Source of the DNA: Closterium sp. Naga37s-1
Taxonomy: Eukaryota; Streptophyta; Zygnematophyceae; Desmidiales; Closteriaceae
NCBI GenBank assembly: GCA_947471745.1
Contig: CANJKZ010000080.1
Coordinates: 4,008,001 to 4,072,000, forward strand
Length of the DNA stretch: 64,000 nt
Direction of reading: 5' to 3'
This document shows positions 48,244 to 60,199 of the stretch, in pieces (position 1 is the first letter of the stretch; the number at the start of each line of letters is the position of its first letter). The position numbers were made by a program, and so were the translations under genes. Below the pieces are notes generated by a model. That model worked only from the letters and a program-made list of their open reading frames with translations. It had not been told where the DNA came from and searched no databases.

Positions 48244-51200
48244 CTAAACCCGCATGTCCACCAAATAGGGCGCATCCGCCCACGGAGCATCCCATCCCAT
48301 CTCCTCCTCAAAATCCTCCCGCTCCACCGAAACAGCCTCTGGGCCTCTCATCATCGACGCCGCGCGCAACAAGATCACACGCGCCTGAGCCCGCTGCAAA
48401 GCCACACCTATGGCCGCTTTAAGTGATCCAAGCAAGTAAGCCGAGAAACCTTTCCCCGTAGCTCTCGCCGCCCCTTTCGTCTTCGCTACCTCAATCTGCG
48501 CGTCGCCCTGTTTCTTAAGCCACCGCCCAAAACTCCCCCCCAGGCAACCCCATGTCTCAGCAATGAGAGGTGTAAACTGCACTCCCCTATGTCGCTGCAG
48601 AAGCAATTTGTAGTCCGCCGCCTTCCGCTTTTCCCTCTCTCTAGCGGCAAAACCCACTTTGCGACCAATCTGTCCATGGTGCTGCGCGGACAACGAGATA
48701 GGGTCCACCACACTAACCTCCAGCGCATGCTCCTCCCCCTCCCTCAGTCTCCGCACCGCCACATCCACCCTCTTCCCTGGCAGCAACGTGTCGTCTTCCA
48801 TGGTCACGACCCCACCCGCCCCTTTAGCTATCTTCGCCACCACAAACTTAACCGCGTCGTGAACACGAGAAGGTGCGTACTGGTACTTGCAGCGAAGGGC
48901 ATGATGCGGGTCAGAGGGATCAGCAAACTCAAACCCACACGCGCACTTGCCGGCGACTATCAGCTGCTGTATGGGGAGGCCTAGGCGCATGGACGCACAT
49001 ATGCTCCACTCGGCTGCGGTGAAGGTAGCCTCTTCGTGCGAAGGGACGGCGGAGACCCACGCCCCTGCCCCCGGGCCCTGAAGGGATGTCAAACGGGCCA
49101 TGGTGGCGTCGTCGTGGGCCATACCCCGAAGAGTCTGCAGACTCTCAACCGCTAGGCGACGGTGTTGTGTGGGGAAAAGCAGCACAGGGGGGTCAGCGGT
49201 GCATAAGGCTAGGGGTGGCATCTCCTGCCTGACCGACTGTGGCAGCAGCTCCACTGCTCTCGCAAACCAAGGATCCAGCAAGGTCGTAGCCTCGGGCGTG
49301 CGGAAAAACTCCTCAAACATCCGTTCCTCCCCTGCCACCCCCATCCGAGCCACATCGCTCACTGCCTGGCACCAACCACATGCGTACGACAGAGGGCTAA
49401 GGTCAGCTGCAGATCGAATGCCAAACCCTCCAAGTCTGGCTGGAAGGTGCAGCTGTAGACGGGCCATCTGCGACCTTGCCGAATCATGATCCCAGGTGCT
49501 ATCTGGAAACAGCTGCTCAAAACAATCCTCAAGCTTCGTGTCCCAGTCGCGGAAAGCCTCCACAACCTCAGGCCGTGGAGGCATCGTCCTTGTGAGGTAA
49601 ATCGGGCGCGCTGACACTGCGATCGCCAGCAGATGGGACGCAATCTGTGGGTGGTCGAGCAAAGGAAGCCAAGGGACAGGTGCATGCAGCTGCATCAGCC
49701 GGCCTCGCAAGCTGGCCACCTCCCACTCCTCCTCCCCAATAGGAACCCCCACTACGGTGAGCCCCGTCCATGTTTGCTGCATGCCGGGCGGGACGGTCTC
49801 GTTCCTCTCCTCTCCCTCCTGGTCCACCCCTCGCTCCCAAAGCTTGCACTTATGCGGCTGCACCTCTAGACCAAGCCCGCCCAGTCGTTCCCGCAAGACC
49901 TCATAAGCTGCTAGCACCCGCTCCCTAGGCCCCAAGATGTACGTATCATCGGCGTAGCTGAGAAAGAGTAGGTCGGCGAATTCTTGTTTGGTGGGCTCCA
50001 TAACCAGCTGCTGTGTGAACGCGAACAGAAACGGCCCCAATGGGTCCCCTTGCCTCGATCCTCGCTCTGAAGCCAAAGCTTCGACGAAGGGGCCCGCACG
50101 GAGGTAGAGGTCGCTAGGAGTGCCGTAGAAGACACGCAGGAATGGGATCAAACCCGCAAAAGGCGACTGTCGAAGTCCTTCAAACATTTCCCGCCGATGG
50201 AAGGAGTTGAAAGCATTCGCCACATCAATTTGAAGCGCGCACCATGACGGGTGAGTAGATATGGCAGAACGAAAGGAATGTGCGAGGACTTCCACTCCCG
50301 ACCTGGATCCGACTCCTAGCTGGTTACACGGCGCAAAGTGCGACATCATCTTCGGCCGAAGCACGATGCATAGGGCCCGAGATAGTATGCGGGGGAGCAC
50401 CTCGCCTATAGCCACCGGGCGAACGTCACCATTCGGCTTCGACAGGCCCACAAGGTTGGACGCAGTGAGCCAGGGTCGCACGCGCTCCGCTACCTCTCCC
50501 TTGGTCCACTGGGTGAAGACTCCTAGCAGGTGAGGCAGGTATGCGGGCTCAGAGAGAAAAGTGTCGCGCAGGTGCTCCGTCACCCACCCCGACGGTCCTG
50601 GTGCCGACGCCCTAGCCGCAGAGTGGATCGCCTGACCAAGTACCTCCACTGAGAGCTGCGGGATAAGGGAAGGCTCAACTATCTCCTCCTGCAACCACTC
50701 CGGAAAGGCGGTCTCGCTCGATGGGTGTTTCGCTCGCAGCGCGTCCACCATGTGCTGAGAGGGCTGAGCAATGCTACCGGCAGTAAGACACGTCAAACCC
50801 CGACTCCATTCTCCCGCTTTGCACCTTGTGCGGCAGCGAGCCAGGCGCACCGCATCAGGATCATGCTCGGGGGGGGTGAAGGACAAAGGACGCGCCGCAG
50901 GTTGCATTACCGCCACCGCCAACTCAAACAGCTCCCGCCACTCCCCGACCCAAAACTTCTCCAACCGCTCCCTGATTGCCGCCCTATGCCCCTGGCCTTG
51001 CCCAGTTGGCATCCCCAAGATAAGACGAGGGAAGGCCAAAAAGACCAAGGACGCCGCCTCGTCTGCTGCCTTTAACTGTAGCCGCTTCAGGACACAAGAC
51101 AGTGCATCAAGCACCCCCAATCTAGCGCGCTGTGGGATACGACGCATGATTCTCCCTGGCACCAATTCGATCCCAAAAAACGACTCCCAGTCCCATGTAG

Positions 51201-52233
51201 GAACTGCGGCCCATACCTCTTCACTGATATCACGTGGTGGCGGGGGTTCGCCGTCCGAGTCATCTGTGACGTCGCGGGTCAACCCAAGCGCCTGAGCACG
51301 ACGCTGGGCGTCCGCTGCCCTGCAGGCCGACATATGGCGTGTGGCCTTTCCTCTCTCCATGAACGTGCGATAACAGGTTTCGCACGGAATGCGGGGCGGG
51401 GGTGTCAATGTAGGGTCTGGGTGCTCCTCTCCACTCGAACACGCCGGCAAGACCCTCCTGCTAGACTCCGTCTCCATGCCCCCCTCTAACGGCCTTGCAA
51501 GCTCCATCCCTCCGCACTGCAGCTGCTGCTGCCCTCCGCTCTGCAACTGCTGCTGCCCTTCGCTCTGCAATTGCCGTTGCCCTCCGCTCTGCAGCTCCTG
51601 CTGCCCTCCGCTCTGCAGCTGCTGCCCTCCGCTCTGCAGCTGCTGCTGCCCTCCGCTCTGCAGCTGCTGCTGCCCTCCGCTCTGCAGCTGCTGCTGCCCT
51701 CCGCTCTGCAGCTGCTGCTGCCCTCCGCTCTGCAGCTGCTGCTGCCCTCCGCTCTGCAGCTCCCGCTGCCCTCCGCTCGGCAGCTGCTGCTGCCCTCCGC
51801 TCTGCAGCTGCTGCTGCCCTCCGCTCTGCAGCTGCTGCTGCCCTCCGCTCTGCAGCTCCTGCTGCCCTCCGCTCTGCAGCTGCTGCTGCCCTCCGCTCTG
51901 CAGCTGCTGCTGCCCTCCGCTCGGCAGCTGGTGCCCTCCGCTCTGCAGCTGCTGCTGCCCTCCGCTCGGCAGCTGCTGCTGCCCTCCGCTCTGCAGCTGC
52001 AGCTGCCCTCCGCTCGGCAACTGCTGCTGCCCTCCGCTCTGCAGCTGCTGCTGCTCTCCGCTCGGCAGCTGCTGCTGCCCTCCGCTCTGCAGCTGCTGCA
52101 GTTTGGTTGCCCGTCGCCTCCGGCCCCGGCCCCGCGCTCGGGGCCTTTCCGCTTGGTCCGGGGAATCAGGGTTGGCATTCTCCCCCTCCATGGGGCTTGA
52201 TTCCAGCTCATCGGTGCAAGCCTCGTCCGCCAT
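48244..52233 (-). CDS. LINE ORF: Gln-rich repeats, zinc finger, reverse transcriptase, endonuclease
   Basis: Starts at the ATG 52233 ([14 protein letters not shown]) and runs to TAG at 48244, about 1329 aa. Order: acidic then Arg-rich segment ([10 protein letters not shown]); about 25 copies of an 8-residue [12 protein letters not shown] repeat; zinc finger C-x2-C-x12-H-x4-C (PCETCYRTF, about 290); RT with [13 protein letters not shown] and the catalytic YADD (about 760); then C-A-C-G ... HHALRC (CCHC, about 1100), followed by KRVDV and ALEVSVV (Asp/Glu of a restriction-like endonuclease, about 1155-1175). This order, with no AP endonuclease, is that of R2/NeSL-type LINEs, which nick a specific target and prime reverse transcription there. 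The frame continues upstream without ATG to a single TAG at 52906-52908. Whether the native start is here or at 55674 is uncertain. Confidence 0.8.
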   Translation of the reverse strand: MADEACTDELESSPMEGENANPDSPDQAERPRARGRGRRRRATKLQQLQSGGQQQLPSGEQQQLQSGGQQQLPSGGQLQLQSGGQQQLPSGGQQQLQSGGHQLPSGGQQQLQSGGQQQLQSGGQQELQSGGQQQLQSGGQQQLQSGGQQQLPSGGQRELQSGGQQQLQSGGQQQLQSGGQQQLQSGGQQQLQSGGQQQLQSGGQQLQSGGQQELQSGGQRQLQSEGQQQLQSGGQQQLQCGGMELARPLEGGMETESSRRVLPACSSGEEHPDPTLTPPPRIPCETCYRTFMERGKATRHMSACRAADAQRRAQALGLTRDVTDDSDGEPPPPRDISEEVWAAVPTWDWESFFGIELVPGRIMRRIPQRARLGVLDALSCVLKRLQLKAADEAASLVFLAFPRLILGMPTGQGQGHRAAIRERLEKFWVGEWRELFELAVAVMQPAARPLSFTPPEHDPDAVRLARCRTRCKAGEWSRGLTCLTAGSIAQPSQHMVDALRAKHPSSETAFPEWLQEEIVEPSLIPQLSVEVLGQAIHSAARASAPGPSGWVTEHLRDTFLSEPAYLPHLLGVFTQWTKGEVAERVRPWLTASNLVGLSKPNGDVRPVAIGEVLPRILSRALCIVLRPKMMSHFAPCNQLGVGSRSGVEVLAHSFRSAISTHPSWCALQIDVANAFNSFHRREMFEGLRQSPFAGLIPFLRVFYGTPSDLYLRAGPFVEALASERGSRQGDPLGPFLFAFTQQLVMEPTKQEFADLLFLSYADDTYILGPRERVLAAYEVLRERLGGLGLEVQPHKCKLWERGVDQEGEERNETVPPGMQQTWTGLTVVGVPIGEEEWEVASLRGRLMQLHAPVPWLPLLDHPQIASHLLAIAVSARPIYLTRTMPPRPEVVEAFRDWDTKLEDCFEQLFPDSTWDHDSARSQMARLQLHLPARLGGFGIRSAADLSPLSYACGWCQAVSDVARMGVAGEERMFEEFFRTPEATTLLDPWFARAVELLPQSVRQEMPPLALCTADPPVLLFPTQHRRLAVESLQTLRGMAHDDATMARLTSLQGPGAGAWVSAVPSHEEATFTAAEWSICASMRLGLPIQQLIVAGKCACGFEFADPSDPHHALRCKYQYAPSRVHDAVKFVVAKIAKGAGGVVTMEDDTLLPGKRVDVAVRRLREGEEHALEVSVVDPISLSAQHHGQIGRKVGFAAREREKRKAADYKLLLQRHRGVQFTPLIAETWGCLGGSFGRWLKKQGDAQIEVAKTKGAARATGKGFSAYLLGSLKAAIGVALQRAQARVILLRAASMMRGPEAVSVEREDFEEEMGWDAPWADAPYLVDMRV

Positions 52234-55200
52234 CTCCACATCCAACACCCAAACCGGCTCTTGCTGCCCTCCGCTCTGCAGCTGCTGCTGCCCTCCGCTC
52301 TGCAGCTCCCGCTGCCCTCCGCTCGGCAGCTGCTGCTGCCCTCCGCTCTGCAGCTGCTGCTGCCCTCCGCTCTGCAGCTGCTGCTGCCCTCCGCTCTGCA
52401 GCTCCTGCTGCCCTTCGCTCTGCAGCTCCTGCTGCCCTCCGCTCTGCAGCTGCCGCTGCCCTCCACTCGGCAGCTGCCGCTGCCCTCCGCTCGGCAGCTC
52501 CTGCTGCCCTCCGCTCTGCAGCTGCTGCTGCCCTCCGCTCGGCAGCTGCTGTTGCCCTCCGCTCTGCAGCTCCTGCTGCCCTCCGCTCTGCAGCTCCTGC
52601 TGCCCTCCGCTCTGCAGCTCCTGCTGCCCTCCGCTCTGCAGCTCCTGCTGCCCTCCGCTCTGCAGCTGCTGCTGCCCTCCGCTCGGCAGCTGCTGCTGCC
52701 CTCCGCTCGGCAGCTGCTGCTGCCCTCCGCTCTGCAGCTGCTGCTGCCCTCCGCTCGGCAGCTGCTGCTGCCCTCCGCTCTGCAGCTGCTGCTGCCCTCC
52801 GCTCGGCAGCTGCTGCTGCCCTCCGCTCTGCAGCTGCTGCTGCCCTCCACTCGGCAGCTGCTGCTGCCCTCCGCTCTACAGCTGCTGCTGCCCTCCGCTC
52901 GGCAGCTACTGCTGCCCTCCGCTCTGCAGCTGCTGCAGTTTGGTTGCCCGTCGCCTCCGGCCCCGGCCCCGCGCTCGGGGCCTTTCCGCTTGGTCCGGGG
53001 AATCAGGGTTGGCATCCTCCCCCTCCATTGGGCTTGATTCCAGCTCATCGGTGCAAGCCTCGTTCGCCATCTCCACATCCAACACCCAAACCGGCTCTTG
53101 CTGCCCTCCGCTCCGCAGCTGCTGCTGCCCTCCGCTCTGCAGCTCCCGCTGCCCTCCGCTCGGCAGCTGCTGCTGCCCTCCGCTCTGCAGCTGCTGCTGC
53201 CCTCCGCTCTGCAGCTGCTGCTGCCCTCCGCTCTGCAGCTCCTGCTGCCCTTCGCTCTGCAGCTCCTGCTGCCCTCCGCTCTGCAGCTGCCGCTGCCCTC
53301 CACTCGGCAGCTGCCGCTGCCCTCCGCTCGGCAGCTCCTGCTGCCCTCCGCTCTGCAGCTGCTGCTGCCCTCCGCTCGGCAGCTGCTGTTGCCCTCCGCT
53401 CTGCTGCTCCTGCTGCCCTCCGCTCTGCAGCACCTGCTGCCCTCCGCTCTGCAGCTCCTGCTGCCCTCCGCTCTGCAGCTCCTGCTGCCCTCCGCTCTGC
53501 AGCTCCTGCTGCCCTCCGCTCTGCAGCTGCTGCTGCCCTCCGCTCGGCAGCTGCTGCTGCCCTCCGCTCGGCAGCTGCTGCTGCCCTCCGCTCTGCAGCT
53601 GCTGCTGCCCTCCGCTCGGCAGCTGCTGCTGCCCTCCGCTCTGCAGCTGCTGCTGCCCTCCGCTCGGCAGCTGCTGCTGCCCTCCGCTCTGCAGCTGCTG
53701 CTGCCCTCCGCTCGGCAGCTGCTGCTGCCCTCCGCTCTGCAGCTGCTGCTGCCCTCCGCTCGGCAGCTGCTGCTGCCCTCCGCTCTGCAGCTGCTGCAGT
53801 TTGGTTGCCCGTCGCCTCCGGCCCCGGCCCCGCGCTCGGGGCCTTTCCGCTTGGTCCGGGGAATCAGGGTTGGCATTCTCCCCCTCCATGGGGCTTGATT
53901 CCAGCTCATCGGTGCAAGCCTCGTCCGCCATCTCCACATCCAACACCCAAACCGGCTCTTGCTGCCCTCCGCTCTGCAGCTGCTGCTGCCCTCCGCTCTG
54001 CAGCTCCCGCTGCCCTCCGCTCGGCAGCTGCTGCTGCCCTCCGCTCTGCAGCTGCTGCTGCCCTCCGCTCTGCAGCTGCTGCTGCCCTCCGCTCTGCAGC
54101 TCGTGCTGCCCTTCGCTCTGCAGCTCCTGCTGCCCTCCGCTCTGCAGCTGCCGCTGCCCTCCACTCGGCAGCTGCCGCTGCCCTCCGCTCGGCAGCTCCT
54201 GCTGCCCTCCGCTCTGCAGCTGCTGCTGCCCTCCGCTCGGCAGCTGCTGTTGCCCTCCGCTCTGCAGCTCCTGCTGCCCTCCGCTCTGCAGCTCCTGCTG
54301 CCCTCCGCTCTGCAGCTCCTGCTGCCCTCCGCTCTGCAGCTCCTGCTGCCCTCCGCTCTGCAGCTCCTGCTGCCCTCCGCTCTGCAGCTGCCGCTGCCCT
54401 CCGCTCGGCAGCTGCTGCTGCCCTCTGCTCGGCAGCTGCTGCTGCCCTCCGGTCTGCAGCTGCTGCTGCCCTCCGCTCGGCAGCTGCTGCTGCCCTCCGC
54501 TCTGCAGCTGCTGCTGCCCTCCGCTCGGCAGCTGCTGCTGCCCTCCGCTCTGCAGCTGCTGCTGCCCTCCGCTCGGCAGCTGCTGCTGCCCTCCGCTCTG
54601 CAGCTGCTGCTGCCCTCCGCTCGGCAGCTGCTGCTGCCCTCCGCTCTGCAGCTGCTGCTGCCCTCCGCTCGGCAGCTGCTGCTGCCCTCCGCTCTGCAGC
54701 TGCTGCTGCCCTCCGCTCGGCAGCTGCTGCTGCCCTCCGCTCTGCAGCTGCTGCAGTTTGGTTGCCCGTCGCCTCCGGCCCCGGCCCCGCGCTCGGGGCC
54801 TTTCCGCTTGGTCCGGGGAATCAGGGTTGGCATTCTCCCCCTCCATGGGGCTTGATTCCAGCTCATCGGTGCAAGCCTCGTCCGCCATCTCCACATCCAA
54901 CACCCAAACCGGCTCCTGCTGCCCTCCGCTCTGCAGCTCCTGCTGCCCTCCGCCCTGCAGCTGCTGCTGCCCTCCGCTCTGCAGCTGCTGCTGCCCTCCG
55001 CTCTGCAGCTCCTGCTGCCCTCCGCTCTGCAGCTCCTGCTGCCCTCCGCTCTGCAGCTGCTGCTGCCCTCCGCTCTGCAGCTGCCTCTGCCCTCCGCTCT
55101 GCAGCTCCTGCTGCCCTCCGCTCAGCAGCTCCTGCTGCCCTCCGCTCTGCAGCTGCTGCTGCCCTCCGCTTTGCAGCTCCTGCTGCCCTTTGCTCTGCAG

Positions 55201-55480
55201 CTCCTGCTGCCCTCCGCTCTGCAGCTGCTGCTGCCCTCCGCTCTGCAGCTGCTGCTGCCCTCCGCTCTGCAGCTCCTGCTGCCCTCCGCTCTGCAGCTCC
55301 TGCTGCCCTCCGCTCTGCAGCTGCTGCTGCCCTCCGCTCTGCAGCTGCTGCTGCCCTCCGCTCTGCAGCTGCTGCTGCCCTCCGCTCTGCAGCTCCTGCT
55401 GCCCTCCGCTCTGCAGCTGCTGCTGCCCCCCGCTCTGCAGCTCCTGCTGCCCTCCGCTCTGCAGCTCCTGCTGCCCCGTC
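51500..55480. repeat. 24-bp minisatellite with four-copy higher-order structure
   Basis: The basic unit is 24 bp (minus strand codes an 8-residue Q/L/S/G repeat; variants CAG/CGG give LQSGG or LPSGG). Unique-sequence linkers of about 165 bp coding [18 protein letters not shown] through [10 protein letters not shown] occur four times. Their GTTTGGTTGCC word is at 52101, 52938, 53799 and 54756, with spacings 837, 861 and 957 bp; successive spacings differ by 24 and 96 bp, i.e. 1 and 4 units. The array has no stops in several frames on both strands, so very long ORFs appear in all of them. Confidence 0.93.
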
Positions 55481-55674
55481 CCCACCGGCGGCTGCCGGCT
55501 CCTCTCCCGGGCCCCCTGCTGCCCGCCCACCTGCGGGTCACGCTGACCCCCCACTAGTGGCTCCTGCTGCCTGTCTTTCCCCGCCGCACTCCGGCGCCTC
55601 CGCTCCTGCCGCCATGCGAGACGTGGCACGACCGGGGGGATTGCGGCGTCGGCCGAGCCGGCGCCGTGCAACAT
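52906..55674 (-). pseudogene. Upstream part of the LINE ORF, cut by one in-frame TAG
   Basis: The frame from ATG 55674 (MLHGAGSADAAIPP) runs through a basic region and three higher-order repeat blocks, and is in the same frame as the RT ORF. A single base change in one 24-bp unit (CTGCTG to CTACTG on the plus strand) makes TAG at 52906-52908. Otherwise the frame would be continuous for about 7.4 kb. It may be an inactivating mutation, a polymorphism or a repeat assembly error. Confidence 0.65.
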
Positions 55675-56219
55675 TGCCCTCACAGGTAGGCAGCGTCTGC
55701 GAGTGTCATGCTGTTGTTGCAAGCGCCTACGGTGTTCCTCCCAGGCTGCCCTCGCTACCTCTGATGCCACCTGTGGTACAACCGCCGCCTCGTCGACTGG
55801 ACCCTTTTCGGTTGTTGCTCCCCCCCTTTCTCCGATGATGGCCGAAGGTACAGGGTAATCGCCGTCAGACCCGGTGTTGGGAGGGTCTTCGAGAGGTTGG
55901 CCGCATGTCAGTACTGAAATCGAACGGCCTGCTTCACAACACTGTCTCTTGGCTGGTTTGCCAAAGAGGCACAGAAGGTCTTCGTGGTGGAGGCGACGAA
56001 TGCGTGGGCTCTGGAGCGCACTCTCAGCCCCCCCCGTCTTTTGTGACTGGTCAATAGGTGGAGCGACCCACCAGCTGCTACTGTGCTTACCCCCCCTTCA
56101 CCCCCGAAGGCTCCCGTCACGTCGCTGTCAAGGCCGCCCCCCACCCGGCCCCCGGGATCCCCGGGGTCCGGGTTGTCCGCCATGGCTCAAGGATCTGGCT
56201 AAGGCTTGTTCGCTTACTC

Positions 56220-56930
56220 TCTGCTACTGCTCTTACTCTACGGTGCTGCTATGGCGCGGGTTTCGCTGCAAAGGTGCTGTCTTCGCTGCTACGGCACAGA
56301 TCACACTCTTATGGCGCGGGTTTCACTGCGATGGCCCAGGCGCGGCTGCTATGGCGCGGATTCCGTTGCTGAGGGGCGGATTTCGGTGCTAAGACACGGC
56401 TTTTGCTGCTATGGCGCAAACCACGTTGTTATGGCGCGGATCTCGCGGCTATAGCTCGGATTTCACTGCTATGGCGCGGATCTCGCTGCTATGGCTCGGA
56501 TCTCGCTGCTATGGCTCGGATCTCACTGCTGTGGCACGGACTTCGCTGCCGTGACGCAGATTTCGCTGATGTGGCGTGGACTTCGCTGCTGTGGCGCGTT
56601 TTTCGCTGCTGTGACGCGATTCTGCTGCCAGTACGTGAAACGAGCCTGCTATGGCGCCAGTTCTGCTGCCTAACGGCGCTGCGGGCGGCCTAATCGCTGG
56701 CTCTGCGGCTAGATCACGGGCTGGTCGGCTAGATCGCTGCCAAGCGGCTAAATCGCGAACCTGGCGGCTAAATCGCGGGCTCCGCGGCGAGATCGCGGAC
56801 TAGGCGGCTAGATCACGGGCTCGGCTGCGAGGTACCGGGCTACGCGGCTGGATCACGGGCCTAGGAGCTCGTTCGCGGGCTGGGCGGCGAGATTGCGGGC
56901 TGGGTCGCGGGCTACGTGGAGGACTTTGAA
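56220..56930. repeat. Two adjoining 20-bp degenerate minisatellites
   Basis: About 56220-56680: units like TCGCTGCTATGGCGCGGATT. About 56690-56930: units like GGCGGCTAGATCGCGGGCTC. Many variants. They may belong to the 5' region of the LINE. Overlapping short ORFs are an artefact of the period. Confidence 0.8.
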
Positions 56931-57180
56931 TGTTGACAGAGCATGCAGTGAGTGCAAACCGTCTACATTACCAGGAGAACTACAGTGAAAACTGAAACTG
57001 ATACAGTGAGAGTGTACATTACAATGAAAAGTGCTGTACAGTAAAACCATCTCAGCAGTCTGAGTACAACCATCTAAGTTCTTGTTGACCACAGAAGTGG
57101 AGAAATGTTAAGTGCGCTGCAATGCAGTGATAACAAGTCACATGTCTGGGAAGTGATTTTATACGGTGTCAAGGCGACCA

Positions 57181-57264
57181 GTCACATGCAGCCATGTGTA
57201 CCAGTAAGTCGGACCAGGCAGCGTCACATGCAGCCATGTGTACCAGTAAGTCGAACCAGGAACT
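57181..57264. repeat. 42-bp tandem duplication
   Basis: GTCACATGCAGCCATGTGTA and the following 22 bp occur at 57181 and 57223. Each unit contains the small palindrome CACATG-CAGC-CATGTG. No gene seen between 56930 and 57330. Confidence 0.85.
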
Positions 57265-57329
57265 TCAGCAGTCGTCGGTTCACATGCTGCAACAACAAAC
57301 AAGCCGCCAGAAGAGCCACGAAGAGCATG

Positions 57330-58125
57330 GTGGACAAAGGGAATGGGAGAGGGGAGGTGGGGGGTTGGTGAGGTGAGGGAGGAGACGAGAGAAGGGGAAA
57401 ATTGCTGAATGATGTGAAATTAATGGCTAACGTTGTAAATAAATGATATAAGGTTGATGGTTGACATTGTTATGTGCAGGAAGGAAAAGGGGACAGGAAA
57501 GATGAGGGTTACGTGGGAGGCGGTTGAGGGGTGTGTGGGGCGTGAGCAGAGCAAGGAGAGGTTTGGGGAGAGGGGAGATTAAGGGCGAGAGACGGAGGTG
57601 CGTGGAGAGAGGGGGGGGGGGTGGGGTGAGGGGTGAGCAGAGGGGGGATGACAGATGGATCGAGGGGGAGGGAGTGGGGGGGGGGGAGGGGAGGGGGATT
57701 AAGGATGCATGGGATGAATCGGTGGGAGAAATGAGGGGTGAGTGAGGGGAACGATGAGGGAAGGACTGGGGGAATTGGGGGAACGCAGGGTGGATGGAGA
57801 GAGGGATGAGGTGCGAGCGAGGGGGGAGGGGAGGCATGGTGGGGGAAGGGGTAGTGGGGTGAGCGAATATTGGGGAGGGTGGGAGGAAGGGGAGAAGAGC
57901 GGAGGGGGGATGAGGGGTGTGTGCGGTGGGAGATAGGCGGAAATCGCAGGGAGATTAGCGGAGAGGGGGGAGATGAGGGGAGAGCGGGGGGGAGGATGAG
58001 CGAAGAACGGAGGGGTGGGGGGCGAGCGAGAAGAGGAAGAAGGGAGTGGGGAGGGGGGAGGGGGGAGAGGGGGGGGTGGAACGCAGGGGGAGGAGAGGGT
58101 CGGAAAGGGGGAAAGGGGTCGGTCC
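57330..58125. repeat. Strand-asymmetric purine (G/A) tract
   Basis: About 800 bp in which the plus strand is almost entirely G and A with few pyrimidines (GGGAGG, GAGGGG and similar), giving spurious Pro/Ser-rich minus-strand ORFs. Just after it GAGGCGACGCACT repeats at about 58160-58200. Confidence 0.8.
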
Positions 58126-58199
58126 GCCACACACATCGCCCTTCACCATTCTTCTGTCACGAGGCGACGCACTGAGGCGAGGCGACGCACTGAGGCGAC

Positions 58200-59890
58200 T
58201 CTAACGACGCGCGCTCAAACCGACACTGGTGGGGCGTTCGCATGACGAGCATCTGAAATAAACACTGCCAATGCGTCCGCAAACTGAGATCGCTATAAAA
58301 AAAACGTCAGGTTTAAACAACTACAAAATACCAGACAGACGCCTGAATCGCGCAACTTACACCACGCCATTAAAAAACCCGATATGAATGATAGTTACGG
58401 TACCAGACGTGTGAAGGACCACGGATAGCGCGACTGTCATTAGCTAGACTAAAGTCGCCACTGACACTAAAGTCGCGGCTTTAGGATCAAGACGAAAGGC
58501 TAACCTATTGCCGAGTAGATCTGATGAATGCGACGCGAAACTAATCCAAGGTGCCTCAATCTGACGAAACTAACTTTAGGTAATCCAAGCCACCCTTGAC
58601 GAGCATAACTAGGCAACGAGGGTTCGAAGAATGAGGTGCGGGAGATGGAAGAATGTGAGGTGGATGGTTGAGGTTGTTGATAAGGCTGTGCTAGCTGGCC
58701 GTGCCACGATGGCAAAAACGCCCTTCATTGGTATTGGCTCGCGCAAATTTCTTGTCAAGCACCCCTTGCATTTTCAGCTGCCCAACTCGGATTGCGAGCA
58801 GCAAAACCGGTTGTGAGGGCAGCTGAATAGCTGCTTGTTCTAAAACTTCTGGACCATCCCAACCAACGCCGTCCCGCACCTCACGCAAATAAATTTCGTC
58901 GGCGAGAAGAGAATAAATACCAAATGCCACGGCTCCTAACAAGTTCCAGCCTGCCCTAGGTCCATCCGTGCCAAACATATTCCATCCATCATCCAAACCT
59001 CGGTGGATGCCAAAACTCTACAACAGCAATACGCGCCATCGACAGCTTCGATTGCAACAAACCAAACGAAACCAAACTAAACCTGCCTGTGAACCAAGGC
59101 CCAGTCCAACTTGACAACAATCGTGTGTGTTTTTCGAACCCAATCTAAACTGGAAACCTGGGTAGGTATCGGATCTTCTCGTACAGCGTACAGAAATTGT
59201 GTCGCCGCAAAAAGTCCGCCGCTCGAATTTCCCTCCTGAGGCATGGTCTCTGCCGTCATGGGCGGGGAAATTTGTTGGTCCACAATTACACACACCATCA
59301 CCATGCAACATCCATACCGTCGTCATGGCTCGAAGTAAATCGTCACCGTTCAAAAAGTTTCTCCACCACCATCCAACTGTTCATACTGTTCCTATAGATT
59401 TTCGCGCTATGGCCGCCAAAACTACAGCACAGCATTGCGTCGCACCGCACTGCACCCAGCAAATGGAGCCAAACTGGGTAGGCATTTGGCCTGAAGCGCC
59501 CAAACTGCCACACCTCAATACTTCCTGACACCCATCACAATTGGTTTGAAGCCACTCTGCATCGCGCGCACCGGCCGCCAACCAACCCAACCAAACATTA
59601 CTCGTCAGGGAAAGGGCGAGTCAGAAGGAAGACCATGGATGAGCAGGAAGGAGCACGCATTTTCTCATGGTTCAGCGCGCTTCCGCTTTTCCTACCAACT
59701 CGATCCTTCCCACACATCCCTTACGTCACACCTTATAACCCATTTTTGTTCACCGAGCAAGCTAATCTTTCCGAAAGGCTTCCGGCTAGTACTGGCGAAA
59801 ACCCAATGGCACGCGGCAGCGTTGAGCTATAGAAGTCGGGTGGGACGGGTTGGGTAGAGAGTCGTGAGAGAGCGAGCTGCCTGCTGCCTG
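58200..59890. other. Intergenic; one weak minus-strand ORF at 58996-58691
   Basis: The minus ORF of 101 codons begins MDDGWNMFGTDG and includes a hydrophobic GWNLLGAVAFGIYSLL stretch. It could be an exon of an unidentified small membrane protein, but no splice partner or homologue is recognised. Everything else here looks non-coding. Confidence 0.25.
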
Positions 59891-60199
59891 GGTTGAACCT
59901 TTACTACGCTAGTTGCTTGAGGAAGATTCTGTTCCACGGCGAGTCTCTCGAAACCGATCTCCACGGCCGGGCGAAACCTTCACGGCGGAATGGTGGTCCT
60001 TCTCGCGTGGCGCATGGTGGCGGAATCTCTACCGTCGGACGGCGCTTCTCCCATCGCACGACGAACGGTGCACGGTTTTATTTCTCTTCTTCGTCATCGT
60101 TTCTTTCAGCTTTTTTCCAGCTTTATTATTATTCCGCTTGTTCGTTTCTTATTCTTATCCTTCTCGAGATCACTTACTTACTTGGTTTATTCTTGGTGC

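Larger units (their letters stand above)
48055..56055 (-). mobile_element. Non-LTR retrotransposon with RT and restriction-like endonuclease (R2-like)
   Basis: The minus-strand element has an ORF with a zinc finger, RT and C-terminal CCHC plus endonuclease, a short 3' UTR and a poly(A) tail seen as 20 T on the plus strand (48055-48074). Together these mark the 3' end of a LINE-type insertion downstream of FtsH. The 5' end is not defined: the coding frame is open back to a stop near 56055 and the first ATG is at 55674. I did not find the target duplication. The coding part is enlarged by a minisatellite of about 4 kb. Confidence 0.8.

Noticed and set aside
51500-55480. CRISPR-like array (regular repeats)
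   Set aside because: There are no variable spacers: units are contiguous 24-bp tandem copies in a eukaryotic genome.
51389-55838. Plus-strand ORFs of 1385 and 1447 codons (Cys/Pro-rich and Ala-rich repeat proteins)
   Set aside because: They are produced by the stop-free 24-bp minisatellite read in other frames; the real coding frame is the minus-strand LINE ORF, whose unique linkers encode ordinary protein sequence.
57427-58149. Pro/Ser-rich minus-strand ORFs
   Set aside because: They arise from the polypurine tract on the plus strand; low complexity with no motif or splice context.
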